The position numbers and the translations under genes were made by a program. Of a stretch of DNA of 59,119 bases, positions 16,509 to 25,597 are shown piece after piece. The notes under the pieces are model-generated. The model was not told the origin of the DNA and did not search any database. It saw nothing but the letters and a program-made list of their open reading frames with translations. The stretch comes from an uncultured Bacteroidota bacterium (GTDB lineage: Bacteria; Bacteroidota; Bacteroidia; Chitinophagales; LD1), in contig CALAYL010000021.1 in assembly GCA_937894725.1 (NCBI GenBank), positions 1 through 59,119 of the forward strand. Direction: 5' to 3'. The stretch's first letter is position 1. The number at the start of each line of letters is the position of its first letter.

Positions 16509-17271
16509 TAACCCCTTCAAACACGTCATTAAAGAAAGGCGTGTCTTTGTGTCCAAACTTTACTGCTTTTTTAGACATTGCATCTACATCACGTAAAAAG
16601 TCGCTTTTATTTCCAAGTTTCAAATATGTCCTATAAGCAAGAATTGAAGGCAGCCTAAATGGCATTCCAGCCGTAAACTCAGCGCATATTCCAAATATTG
16701 GTAGCAAAATATGCTTGGCTTTTAACTCACTTATTTTAAGAGTGTGGAAATCAAATCGTTCTTTTATTACATACGGAGGAATCAACTCAAATGTGTGTCC
16801 TATAAATTTAATAGCGCCTGAAAGAAGCAGATAAATCTTAAAAACAAAGATGGCGTTAATACTTATCAGACTATAGTAGCTCAAAAGGAAACAAATAAAA
16901 TATAAGATAGCTATGAAGAACAAATAAAAGAATTTGAATCTTTTAGACTCAATTTGGAAAATTTGATACACAGATAAAACTAAAAAAACCAGCGATAGCC
17001 ATATGTTGAAATTGATTACAACGAAAATCCAAACTATCATGTCTATAAATAATGTATAGTGGGTATATGCTCCTATTTTAGTGATATGTACTAAAGAGTA
17101 TATCTTATAATGTAATCTAAAGTTGGATAATTTTAACCCTCGAATGCTTAAAGCAGTGCCGAATGGCAATATTTGCCAAACAAATTTAGCGGGTAAAACA
17201 CTACAAAGAATATATAACAAAATTGATAGCCATATAAAAAATGACCATATCAAACATACGAGCGACTCCAT
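16480..17271 (-). CDS. Polytopic membrane protein, unknown function (last gene of the protease operon)
   Basis: A 263-residue protein with about six hydrophobic helices, then a soluble C-terminal part of about 60 residues (from SILAYRTYLKLGNKSDFL). I do not recognise the family with confidence. The segment AIKFIGHTFELIPPYVIKER is weakly reminiscent of the second histidine motif of DUF962/Mpo1-like proteins (FIGHxxFE), but the first histidine motif is not seen. It is the last gene of a four-gene run and begins 1 base after the Lgt-like gene ends, so it is surely co-transcribed. Low GC compared with the flanking core genes. Confidence 0.65.
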   Translation of the reverse strand: MESLVCLIWSFFIWLSILLYILCSVLPAKFVWQILPFGTALSIRGLKLSNFRLHYKIYSLVHITKIGAYTHYTLFIDMIVWIFVVINFNIWLSLVFLVLSVYQIFQIESKRFKFFYLFFIAILYFICFLLSYYSLISINAIFVFKIYLLLSGAIKFIGHTFELIPPYVIKERFDFHTLKISELKAKHILLPIFGICAEFTAGMPFRLPSILAYRTYLKLGNKSDFLRDVDAMSKKAVKFGHKDTPFFNDVFEGVTKTETQSPA

Positions 17272-17272
17272 G

Positions 17273-18049
17273 CTATCTTTTGCTTTTTTGATTAGTGATT
17301 AACCCTTGTAATGAGAAAATTAAAATCGGTATATAGACTATCTGTACCATAGTTATCTTATAAATCACTACAGGGTTAGTTCTGATGACTTCAATTAAAA
17401 TATTGTAAAATGAAATAATAGCCAAAAGCAAAAAACTACTATGGCCCGGATTTGTCAGATAGTACTTTTTATATTTCAGATAGGAATATAAACAGAGATG
17501 TACAAACATATCATACAAAGGGGTAGGATGCGCTTTGAATAGACTTGGATTCTGACCGTTTTTAAAGTGGCAACCCCAAGGCATCGATGTGATAGTACCG
17601 TAGCAACCATGACCAGATAAAAAGCAACCGAGCTTTGAGATAGCTAAACAAAGACTGATGTTTATAATTACTATATCAAACCCTACTAATATGTTATTTC
17701 TGTTTTTGAAATTACTTTTTGCTATCAATAGCAACAAAAAAGAGCAAACAAGAATTGCTAAATACCATCGTTCAGCTTGATCTACCTTATCCAATGCAGA
17801 TACAAAAGAATTTTCAGAAAGAGAGAAATAGCCTGTCAGATGGTTTTCGAGAATAATCCAAAGGTATCTAGTACCTCGTCCTATCAATAGTAAAACTATC
17901 GCCAATCCAGAGAACTGATAGGTACATTTAAATGACTTAGTTTTATAATAATCAAAAATTGTAATGCCCAGTAAAACACATACAGATAAATACTGCAATA
18001 ATACATCCCAGCCTATTCTTATACCGTAAAAAACGATTGGCTCTATCAC
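17273..18049 (-). CDS. Divergent prolipoprotein diacylglyceryl transferase (Lgt)-like protein
   Basis: A 258-residue polytopic protein. In the place of the Lgt signature GRxGNFxNxExYG it has ISKLGCFLSGHGCYG (137-151), followed by MPWGCHFKN and HPTPLYD (174-180, compare HPTQLYE). The terminal helix reads NILIEVIRTNPVVIYKIT, comparable to the RF-x-x-E-F-x-R-x-x segment of Lgt. The essential Arg143 and Asn146 of E. coli Lgt correspond to Lys and Cys. This places it in a divergent Lgt-like group with the 'GCFxxGxCYG...PWG' pattern, whose acceptor may differ from ordinary lipoproteins. It is sandwiched between a lipoprotein metalloprotease and a membrane protein with 1-2 base gaps. Confidence 0.7.
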   Translation of the reverse strand: MIEPIVFYGIRIGWDVLLQYLSVCVLLGITIFDYYKTKSFKCTYQFSGLAIVLLLIGRGTRYLWIILENHLTGYFSLSENSFVSALDKVDQAERWYLAILVCSFLLLLIAKSNFKNRNNILVGFDIVIINISLCLAISKLGCFLSGHGCYGTITSMPWGCHFKNGQNPSLFKAHPTPLYDMFVHLCLYSYLKYKKYYLTNPGHSSFLLLAIISFYNILIEVIRTNPVVIYKITMVQIVYIPILIFSLQGLITNQKSKR

Positions 18050-18051
18050 TT

Positions 18052-19749
18052 TTATTGAGAACTCACTACACTAAAAGATGATGATAAATCTAATCTGCGA
18101 ACATTATTTATTGTTGGTATTACTCTATAAAATCCAGTACATAGAGCTGGTGTTACTTTTGTAATTTCGTCATCTTTCAAAAGCTCAATTTTTTGTGATT
18201 CGAACTTAACTTTGTTAAAAAACAAATCAACTACTTCATAAGAAATAGAAAATTCATAATTAGCTTTAATATGTATGACACCCTTATTTCCGTCTTCAAA
18301 AGTTGCCACATCAAAAATAAGAGCTTTTTCTGGGTATTGAACCGCACATTTATTTTCTGAGAATGCCATTATTTCTTCATATTTCAACCTATCATATTTT
18401 ATAAGTGCATCTTTAAAATCTAAGCCAACAAACATTGGCAATGCTCTTTTTAGCATTTTAAGCGATAATTTCAAATCTTCATCTTTACATAAATCCGAAT
18501 ACAAATCTAAGAATACACAAAAATGAACAACATCCTCCTCTTTTACTAGAGCGATGTTTTTCTCTACCAATGAGCTTTCTATTAGCGGCATTAAATGATT
18601 ATAAGTTTCTATTAAACATATTTGCAATGCAAAATTATCTGCATTTTTTTCTCCTATTTCCTTAATGTCTGTATAATTTGTTGCAAAGAGATCTGATAAA
18701 TCAAAAAGATTACCGCTTAATTGATCTTCACCAAATTCAATTATTGCTTTAGTCATTTCGTTGCTCATTCCAGCGTTTTCATCAATAAATTTAGACTTCC
18801 TACATTTAGGACCTGGTTGGCCAGGTTTTTTGCTACAAGTAGTGCCTCCATGCCCGCAAGTAGAACCCGGAGAACAATAACCATCTCTACTACATGAGCT
18901 TTGATCAATATCTGAACCACATCCACTTTTTAATTTACATTCTACCCATGCGGATTTTGTAAAACACTCACACTGAATAAAGGGCTTATTTGGAGATGTA
19001 AATCGATCAAAGGTGTATAACCTTTCTAATTGATCAATGTCATTATAACTTATTATGTCATTTATTTGTCCTCTGCTGATTTTCGAATTCATTACTGCTG
19101 CGCCACTAAACCCAATACCATTCCAATGACCCAATCCCAACAAATGACCAAGTTCATGTAAAACAACCGACTTAAAATCTACAACCCTATTTGGGGATAT
19201 TCCTACAGGTGGCAAGGAAACACTACCCCACGGCCATACGGGATTAAACAAAATTTCTACTTCGTCTGCTATTGGATTTAAAAACTCATCTCCTTCTCCA
19301 CAGTTATAATCTTTTGGATCCATCCATCCATATGTTACGGCTAGTTTTCGATTATCAGGATCTCGGGGGTCTCCTATTAGACTCACCTCGTTAAAAGTAG
19401 GTCTATTTAATGACACAAACGCAAGATCCCCTGTACCAATATTTCTCACTAAATTTGGTCCTGTTGTTTGACCTTGGAATCCCAATATTACTGGATTAAA
19501 TCCAGTAGAATTATTCCATTCATCACATGCGTTTTTTACCACTGATGATGCCCATGATGGTGGAAGAGGACAATTAGACAACGTTATGGGTACAAACCAA
19601 CTACCGGGTTTGAACCCAGCAGGCACCTTAGATGGATTCTTTTCGCCTATTCTCCACAAATAGGTGAATTTTCCATTATTCTCACATTCTGCGGCTTTAA
19701 GACATCCCCCTAAGCATAGGCTTAGTATAAAAAGGAACTTTATTTTCAT
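18052..19749 (-). CDS. Matrixin-type zinc metalloprotease lipoprotein
   Basis: A 565-residue protein. Signal peptide with lipobox LGGC predicts a lipid on Cys16. The protease domain (about 25-255) contains the metzincin zinc site HELGHLLGLGH (His198, Glu199, His202, His208) and a Met-turn AVMNS (Met220), preceded by the structural beta strand 'ADEVEILFNP'. Residues about 258-318 form a cysteine-rich region (CECFTKSAWVECKLKSGC and more). The C-terminal 240 residues are mixed helix/strand and unrecognised. It should degrade proteins at the cell surface or periplasm. It follows the 292-residue lipoprotein gene by 2 bases. Confidence 0.85.
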   Translation of the reverse strand: MKIKFLFILSLCLGGCLKAAECENNGKFTYLWRIGEKNPSKVPAGFKPGSWFVPITLSNCPLPPSWASSVVKNACDEWNNSTGFNPVILGFQGQTTGPNLVRNIGTGDLAFVSLNRPTFNEVSLIGDPRDPDNRKLAVTYGWMDPKDYNCGEGDEFLNPIADEVEILFNPVWPWGSVSLPPVGISPNRVVDFKSVVLHELGHLLGLGHWNGIGFSGAAVMNSKISRGQINDIISYNDIDQLERLYTFDRFTSPNKPFIQCECFTKSAWVECKLKSGCGSDIDQSSCSRDGYCSPGSTCGHGGTTCSKKPGQPGPKCRKSKFIDENAGMSNEMTKAIIEFGEDQLSGNLFDLSDLFATNYTDIKEIGEKNADNFALQICLIETYNHLMPLIESSLVEKNIALVKEEDVVHFCVFLDLYSDLCKDEDLKLSLKMLKRALPMFVGLDFKDALIKYDRLKYEEIMAFSENKCAVQYPEKALIFDVATFEDGNKGVIHIKANYEFSISYEVVDLFFNKVKFESQKIELLKDDEITKVTPALCTGFYRVIPTINNVRRLDLSSSFSVVSSQ

Positions 19750-19751
19750 AT

Positions 19752-20630
19752 CTATAATTTTGGTGGATTTCTTTTAAAATCTATTTTAAAAAAACACTTT
19801 ACGCTATCTATCAAAGAAATTGATTGAATATCTTGTTCGTCATAATTAAATGTCTCCCACCAATTACTTTCCAAACCAAATTTGTTAGGGCAAAAAACTT
19901 CGTCTCTATAGCCATTATATGGAGACCACTTTCTCAATGGTTCGTAAAATAAATACCGATATCTAGCTCTACTGAGTAAGAAAATATTCGTTTCTCCATT
20001 TTTGAAATGGCGAACCGATGGTGCCCACCCAATTAAATTAGGTGCTGTAGTGTCACACCCGCCCATTGGCCCTCTGTTTTTCGCAGCTATCAAAACTAAA
20101 TCACCCTCCTTCAATTTAAAATATGAATGAAGAACTTCTTTAACTTTTACGATATAATGAATTGAGTGATAAACGCATTTATGACTATCTGGCCTGTCGT
20201 TTATAGCTATCACTTCTCCCAAAACCACAGCATCCGACCATATCAAATGACCAACTTGATACATATCTAAGCCCCTTATTTTGAAATTTTCGCTTATTGA
20301 GTCGCTTACATTTCTATAATAAAATTTAAGGTTAAAATCAGTCCATTTTTTATTGTACCAACCCTTAGATACTTCAATCATTGCAGGGTTAAACTCCAAC
20401 TCTTTTGAAACATTTGGAGAATACTTTTTTGTCAATTTTATGATATTGATAGAATCTTTAGCCGAAATAGTTGGAAATGCTGTATCACTATCAAAATAAT
20501 GAAAATTCTCACAGGCAAAAGGGTCTGCTAGTTTAAGAATGTCATCTGTGCTGTCTCTAACACATGCACTCAGAAGTAAAGAGGTAAAAAATATGATTAG
20601 CATCTTATAAAGTAAATGCGAAAAATTCAT
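19752..20630 (-). CDS. Lipoprotein with a TIMP/NTR-like segment (first gene of the protease operon)
   Basis: A 292-residue lipoprotein with membrane-targeting sequence LIIFFTSLLLSAC (Cys23). Residues about 130-225 read WSDAVVLGEVIAI, then YIVKVKEVLHSYFKLKEGD, a conserved 'CDTTAP' and FKNGETNIFLLSRARY. That order (D-x-V-x-x-G-x-V, strand, K-x-G-D, C, x-x-G-x-x-x-x-L-L) resembles the OB-fold of netrin/TIMP-type domains in bacterial secreted proteins. This is a pattern judgement without a database match. It is encoded directly before a matrixin-type protease, which makes an inhibitory or chaperoning role worth testing. Confidence 0.55.
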   Translation of the reverse strand: MNFSHLLYKMLIIFFTSLLLSACVRDSTDDILKLADPFACENFHYFDSDTAFPTISAKDSINIIKLTKKYSPNVSKELEFNPAMIEVSKGWYNKKWTDFNLKFYYRNVSDSISENFKIRGLDMYQVGHLIWSDAVVLGEVIAINDRPDSHKCVYHSIHYIVKVKEVLHSYFKLKEGDLVLIAAKNRGPMGGCDTTAPNLIGWAPSVRHFKNGETNIFLLSRARYRYLFYEPLRKWSPYNGYRDEVFCPNKFGLESNWWETFNYDEQDIQSISLIDSVKCFFKIDFKRNPPKL

Positions 20631-20717
20631 AAATCAAATTTAATACTAAATGACCATCAAAATTGTGGTCATTTTGGATTTTAAAAACAAAAAGTATCTT
20701 TAGAGTATAATATTTGT

Positions 20718-21086
20718 ATAAACATAGGAGAGAATATCAAAAAAATACGAAGCGTAAAAGGGTTTACACCTAAGTATATGGCATCTAAGTTATCATTATC
20801 TGATAGTGCTTATAGTAAAATAGAGAGGAATGAAGCAGATTTAACGATTGCTAGAATATATGATATAGCCAAAATATTGGATGTTCACTACTCTAAAATA
20901 TTATAATTTGATTCTAAATATTTGTTTGAAAACGTCTCTAATGCTCAGATAGGGTCTGGCGAAAATCATAATCATACAGTTACAGACTTAAAACCGATTT
21001 ATCAGCTTATTGATATGATTCAAAAACAGATAGAAAATCAAAACCTATTGATTCGTGAAATTTTTGACAGGAAACAAGCATCTTGA
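20718..21086 (+). pseudogene. XRE-family regulator with lost start codon and internal TAA
   Basis: The stretch 20631-21138 (508 bases) between the protease operon and mfd has no intact gene but holds this remnant. From ATA (20718-20720) the frame reads NIGENIKKIRSVKGFTPKYM, then ASKLSLSDSAYSKIERNEAD, LTIARIYDIAKILDVHYSKI, L and a TAA at 20904. The same frame continues FDSKYLFENVSNAQIGSGEN and LKPIYQLIDMIQKQIENQNL and ends with TGA (21084-21086). Homologous regulators start M-N-I-G-x-N-I-K-K-I-R and run through without a stop, so ATG has become ATA and a sense codon has become TAA. It is divergent from the protease operon, 87 bases away, and was probably its regulator. Confidence 0.75.
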
Positions 21087-21138
21087 TTTTTTAAATTGCT
21101 ATTAAAAGGGTTTGTAAACGCACAATTATTTTTTACTT

Positions 21139-24100
21139 CTAGGCTTTTTCTCCAAACACAAAACTTTCCAACTCCACTAGCTTATCCTTCGCCTGATTCA
21201 TAGAGCGAATATCTTCAATATTTAACACTAAGAATTTATCCGTTTCTCTTAGGTAAATGCCCTTATGATGTTGTTGCATATACTGCATGATACGTGCAAA
21301 AACGCCCGAGCTATAAAACGAAGAAGCCTGATTGGCTACAAAATAACAGCGTAAATGTTTGTTTTTGATGATCAACTGCTCCATGCCTAGTTTGGTAGCA
21401 ATCCACTTCAAACGTACGCCATTGCATAGCTCTACCACCTGTTTAGGTAATTTCCCGAATCTATCTTCGGTGTTTTTTACAAACTCGGTGATGCCTTCTT
21501 CGTTGGGTATATCGTTGAGTGCTTTATACATCATCATACGCTCAGCCGTGTTTTTGACATACGCATCGGGTATTAGCATTTCGAGATCAGATTCTATGGC
21601 ACAGTCTTTCACAAAATCATTGGTACGGTCGAGTTCTTCTTTGTATAAGGCTTTGAAGTCGGTTTGTTTGAGTTCGCGAATGGCCTCATCCAAAATTTTG
21701 TGATACACATCATAACCGATGTCTGATATAAATCCGCTTTGCTCTCCACCTAGCAGATTGCCGGCACCACGAATATCCATATCGCGCATGGCGATGTTAA
21801 AGCCTGAGCCAAGTTCCGAAAACTCCTCAAGCGTTTTGAGTCGCTGACGAGCTTCACTCGTAAGGGTTGATTTTGGTGGTGAAAGCAAAAAGCAAAATGC
21901 TTGTTTGTTCGATCTACCCACACGCCCTCTCAGCTGGTGTAAATCACTCAATCCAAATTGGTGAGCATTATTGATAATAATGGTATTGGCATTTGGTATG
22001 TCTATGCCCGACTCTATGATGTTGGTCGATAGGAGCACATCAAACTTTCGATCCACAAAATCGAAAAGTACTTCTTCGAGCTTATCGCCTTCGAGTTGGC
22101 CATGTGCAATACCGATTTCTATGTCGGGCATGATCTTATTCAACATCATTTTGATGTCCATTAAATCTTTGACTCTATTGTGGACAAAAAACACCTGACC
22201 GCCTCTGTATATTTCAAACTCGATAGCTTCTTTAATCACCTCGGGGTTGAGTACATGCACTTCGGTAGTTACTGGCAAACGATTGGGTGGTGCGGTGTTG
22301 ATGATGCTTAAATCTCGAGCACCGAGTAGCGAAAACTGTAGAGTTCGAGGAATGGGCGTAGCGGTGAGTGTGAGCGAATCGACTGTAGCGCGCATTTCTT
22401 TTAGCGTTTCTTTCACTCCCACACCAAACTTCTGTTCTTCATCTATAATCATCAACCCAAGGTCTTTATATTTGGTACTTTTACCGACCAATCCATGTGT
22501 ACCGATGATGATATCTGTCTTGCCCTCAGCAAGATTAAGAAGGGTCTCTTTTTTTTCCTTTCCTGTTTTAAAGCGATTTAAAAAATCAACGTTGATAGGA
22601 AAATCGGCTAATCGCTCTTTAAATGTTTCAAAATGCTGATGTGCTAAGATGGTTGTAGGCACTAGCACAGCCACTTGTTTGCCATCGGTAGCGGCCTTAA
22701 AAGCTGCACGTATTGCTACCTCTGTTTTACCAAAGCCTACATCGCCACACACGAGCCTGTCCATGGGTGATAATTTTTCCATATCGCGTTTCACATCTTC
22801 AGTAGCTTTGGCTTGGTCGGGTGTGTCTTCATACATAAAAGAAGCCTCGAGTTCGTTTTGCAGATAGGTATCTTTCGCAAAGGCAAATCCTTGATGCGAC
22901 TTGCGTTTGGCATAAAGCTGTATCAAATCAAAGGCCAATTCTTTGATGTGTTTTTTTGTTTTTTTCTTGAGGTTATTCCAGGTGTCTGTACCTAGTTTAT
23001 GTACCTTTGGTGCAGTGCCTTCTTTGCCCGAGAACTTGGTGATTTTGTGGAGCGACTGTATGCCTACATATAAAATATCATTGCCTGCATAAATCAACCG
23101 CACGGCTTCTTGCTCTTGACCCGCTACCATGATTTTCTCTAAGCCAGAAAAAACACCTACGCCATGATCTATGTGTGTCACAAAATCGCCAGGACGTAGT
23201 TCCCGTATAGTTTTGAGCAATAATTGTGAATCGCGAGAAAACCCTTGACGGAGGTTGAATTTATGGTATCGATTAAAAATTTGGTGATCCGTATAGCAGG
23301 CTATTTTTAAACTATGATCTATAAAGCCTTCGTGTATGGCTTTGTAAATAGCCGTAAATTTTATATCGGCTTTCAGGTCTTCAAAAATGGCATAAAATCG
23401 CTCAATCTGCTTAGCATTTTCAGAGAAAATAAAATTAGTATAACCCTTTTCTTCATTAGCTTTTAGGTCTTTGATAAGTAGCTCAAAATTCTTGTTGAAT
23501 GAAGGCTGCGGTATAGTATCGAATGCAAATGTTTTCTTTGACTTTAAAAAACTACTCCCCAATTCGACAATGCGATATTGCTTAAGTAGAGCCAGTGTTT
23601 TTTCTGTATTTATAAAAAGTTCATCGGCTGTGCCATCTTGGAGTGGGTGCTTATCTTCGGTAGCATTTGGAATACCCGCTTCACAAAACTGACGCGCTTT
23701 TTCCATCGTATTTTCGATAGTGTCTATCACTAAATCCATTTCCCGAAACCATATAATGGTGTTTTTTGGGAGTGCGTCAAAAAGTGCGATTTTATTTTCT
23801 GGAGTAAAAAAGGTTTGGCTGTTTGGGACGATTGATACGGCCGATATTTTTTTAACAGAAAGCTGAGAGTTGGGGTCAAAGGTACGAATACTCACAATCA
23901 CATCATCGTCTAGCTCGATGCGATACGGAAACTCATTTCCAAAAGAATACACATCCACTATGCCGCCTCGGATCGAAAACTGCCCTGGCTCATACACAAA
24001 GTCCACCCGCTCAAAATCGAAGCCCACTAAAAGGTCTATTGCAAAGTCGAGATCAAACGCTTCGTTGAGGGTCATGCGCAAACTCTGCTCGGCTAGTTTT

Positions 24101-24528
24101 TCAGACTTCACAACCATCTCTACCAAAGCTTCTGGATAGCTCACTATCAGTTCGGTTCGAGCCGAGGACATCATGAGGCGATTGATAGTTTCGGTACGCA
24201 TCAATACATTGGAGCTATTGAGTTCTTCAAACTCTTGAGGTCGTTTGAAAGAATCGGGGAGGTAGAAGACGTCTTTTTGTGGAAGTAGCGATTGGAGATT
24301 GTTTTGAAAATAAGCGGCCTCTTCTTTTGTAGGCAAAATGAATAGATGATGATAATCGCTCGATTTGTAAACGGCACCCGCCACAAAGGCATCCGCTGAG
24401 CCTGAGAGTCCTGTTATGCGGGCATCACCAGCGGTGGTATCAGAGAGCCACGCACAGAGTTCAGCTACATTTTTTTCTTCTTTATACTGTTCGACTATGT
24501 CAACTATCGTTAATACTTTTTCTTCCAT
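21139..24528 (-). CDS. mfd: Transcription-repair coupling factor
   Basis: A 1129-residue ATP-dependent translocase that removes stalled RNA polymerase and recruits UvrA. The N-terminal UvrB-homology part contains ADAFVAGAVYKSSDYHHL and FYLPDSFKRPQEF. The RNA polymerase-interaction domain contains LRPGDFVTHIDHGVGVFSGL. The RecG-like motor has Walker A CGDVGFGKTEVAIRAAF, DEEQ box LMIIDEEQKFGVG and motif VI QLRGRVGRSNKQAFCF. The C-terminal TRCF domain ends with the gene. Length and domain order are standard. Monocistronic. Confidence 0.97.
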   Translation of the reverse strand: MEEKVLTIVDIVEQYKEEKNVAELCAWLSDTTAGDARITGLSGSADAFVAGAVYKSSDYHHLFILPTKEEAAYFQNNLQSLLPQKDVFYLPDSFKRPQEFEELNSSNVLMRTETINRLMMSSARTELIVSYPEALVEMVVKSEKLAEQSLRMTLNEAFDLDFAIDLLVGFDFERVDFVYEPGQFSIRGGIVDVYSFGNEFPYRIELDDDVIVSIRTFDPNSQLSVKKISAVSIVPNSQTFFTPENKIALFDALPKNTIIWFREMDLVIDTIENTMEKARQFCEAGIPNATEDKHPLQDGTADELFINTEKTLALLKQYRIVELGSSFLKSKKTFAFDTIPQPSFNKNFELLIKDLKANEEKGYTNFIFSENAKQIERFYAIFEDLKADIKFTAIYKAIHEGFIDHSLKIACYTDHQIFNRYHKFNLRQGFSRDSQLLLKTIRELRPGDFVTHIDHGVGVFSGLEKIMVAGQEQEAVRLIYAGNDILYVGIQSLHKITKFSGKEGTAPKVHKLGTDTWNNLKKKTKKHIKELAFDLIQLYAKRKSHQGFAFAKDTYLQNELEASFMYEDTPDQAKATEDVKRDMEKLSPMDRLVCGDVGFGKTEVAIRAAFKAATDGKQVAVLVPTTILAHQHFETFKERLADFPINVDFLNRFKTGKEKKETLLNLAEGKTDIIIGTHGLVGKSTKYKDLGLMIIDEEQKFGVGVKETLKEMRATVDSLTLTATPIPRTLQFSLLGARDLSIINTAPPNRLPVTTEVHVLNPEVIKEAIEFEIYRGGQVFFVHNRVKDLMDIKMMLNKIMPDIEIGIAHGQLEGDKLEEVLFDFVDRKFDVLLSTNIIESGIDIPNANTIIINNAHQFGLSDLHQLRGRVGRSNKQAFCFLLSPPKSTLTSEARQRLKTLEEFSELGSGFNIAMRDMDIRGAGNLLGGEQSGFISDIGYDVYHKILDEAIRELKQTDFKALYKEELDRTNDFVKDCAIESDLEMLIPDAYVKNTAERMMMYKALNDIPNEEGITEFVKNTEDRFGKLPKQVVELCNGVRLKWIATKLGMEQLIIKNKHLRCYFVANQASSFYSSGVFARIMQYMQQHHKGIYLRETDKFLVLNIEDIRSMNQAKDKLVELESFVFGEKA

Positions 24529-24639
24529 ATAGCTACAAAAAAGTTAACCCGAAGTGGTCTGCTTCAGGTGTTTTTCAAGACTGCAAACATAATATAATTG
24601 GGAAGGTTTAGTGTGCTGTTTTTTTACTCATTTCATCGT

Positions 24640-25422
24640 TTAAATCACAATCGTATCGCCACTCACGCCCATACCGAAGAGGGCAAAGTCGTATTTCACG
24701 GGGTCGAAGGCATCGAGTGTTCGGAGATTGTCTGTGAGTTCTAGCACAGCTTGCCAATCCGTTTTGGGGCGTTGGAGCAGCCCGAGCATACGCGCTTTGC
24801 GTTCTACGTGCACATCAAGAGGGCATAGCAATTGAGAGGCTTTTATCTTTTTCCACAACCCAAAATCCACACCGTTTTTGTCATCTCTCACCATCCAGCG
24901 CAAAAACATATTCATGCGCTTGCAGGTAGAACCTCTTTCGGGTGTAGCAATGTGTTTGCGGGTTCGGTCTGGCATATCGGGCATGCTAAAAAAGTAGTTG
25001 TGAAATCCGATGAGTGCGTTTTCTACGGTAGTGTTTTCTTTGGTCAAGTGCGTAGAGAAGGCCGTTTCGAGGCTGCTGTTTTTTTGATAGTGCTGATTAA
25101 AGAAATGAATAAATGCCAGCGTATCTGTAAAATTGAAAGTACGATGTTTGAACTCTTTAAACCGCAAAAGGTCAGTGTCCTTATGCTGTGTTACAAACTG
25201 ATGAGGTGCACCCTCCATCAGGTTAAGCAGCTTTTTCCCACTATTAATGATACTCGTCCTGTTGCCCCAAGCGAGCATAGCGATCCAAAAAGCCATGATT
25301 TCGATATCTTGCTTTTTTGAAAGTAAGTGCGGAATACAAATGGGATCATGCTCTATAAAAGAGGGGTGGTTGTACTTTTTGTATGCTTTTTCAAGAAGTG
25401 AATAGCGTTTTTCCTTTTCCAT
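24640..25422 (-). CDS. TIGR02757 family protein
   Basis: A 260-residue cytoplasmic protein of the Bacteroidota-enriched TIGR02757 family. Family features visible are YNHPSFIEHDPICIPHLLS near the start, FWIAMLAWGNRTSIINSGKK, the RKHIATPERGSTCKRMNMFL segment with 'RWMVR' after it, and 'LLCPLDVHVERKARMLGLL' plus 'DPVKYDFALFGMGV' near the C-terminus. The helical DNA-glycosylase-like pattern (HhH-like 'CPLDVH', then a 'DP-x-x-x-DFALF-x-x-G') suggests nucleic-acid binding, but no activity is established. It stands alone upstream of mfd. Confidence 0.85.
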   Translation of the reverse strand: MEKEKRYSLLEKAYKKYNHPSFIEHDPICIPHLLSKKQDIEIMAFWIAMLAWGNRTSIINSGKKLLNLMEGAPHQFVTQHKDTDLLRFKEFKHRTFNFTDTLAFIHFFNQHYQKNSSLETAFSTHLTKENTTVENALIGFHNYFFSMPDMPDRTRKHIATPERGSTCKRMNMFLRWMVRDDKNGVDFGLWKKIKASQLLCPLDVHVERKARMLGLLQRPKTDWQAVLELTDNLRTLDAFDPVKYDFALFGMGVSGDTIVI

Positions 25423-25545
25423 TTGTGGAGCTAAAATTAATCTATATATATGGAATACGTATTTAATTAAGGTAGGGTTTTAGAAGCGGAATGAAAAATT
25501 GCGCTTTATATTAGCTTTAAAACATCCTTTTTTCACCTAAAAGCC

Positions 25546-25553
25546 TATATTTG
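25546..25553 (+). promoter_or_regulatory. Candidate -7 box for hppA
   Basis: TATATTTG matches TAnnTTTG and lies 45 bases before the hppA start codon. No clear TTTG stands 19-20 bases upstream, only a T-run at 25528-25533. Confidence 0.35.
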
Positions 25554-25597
25554 CGCTTCTTTTTAAACAAACATTCATTTTTAACTAAAATTGTTTT

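Noticed and set aside
15813..21086. Reassignment of TAA/TAG as sense codons
   Set aside because: TAA, TAG and TGA all end intact core genes in the window at the expected lengths, so a changed code is not supported.
24832..25320. A plus-strand frame of 162 codons opposite the TIGR02757 gene
   Set aside because: Antisense to a well-supported gene, with no family or promoter.
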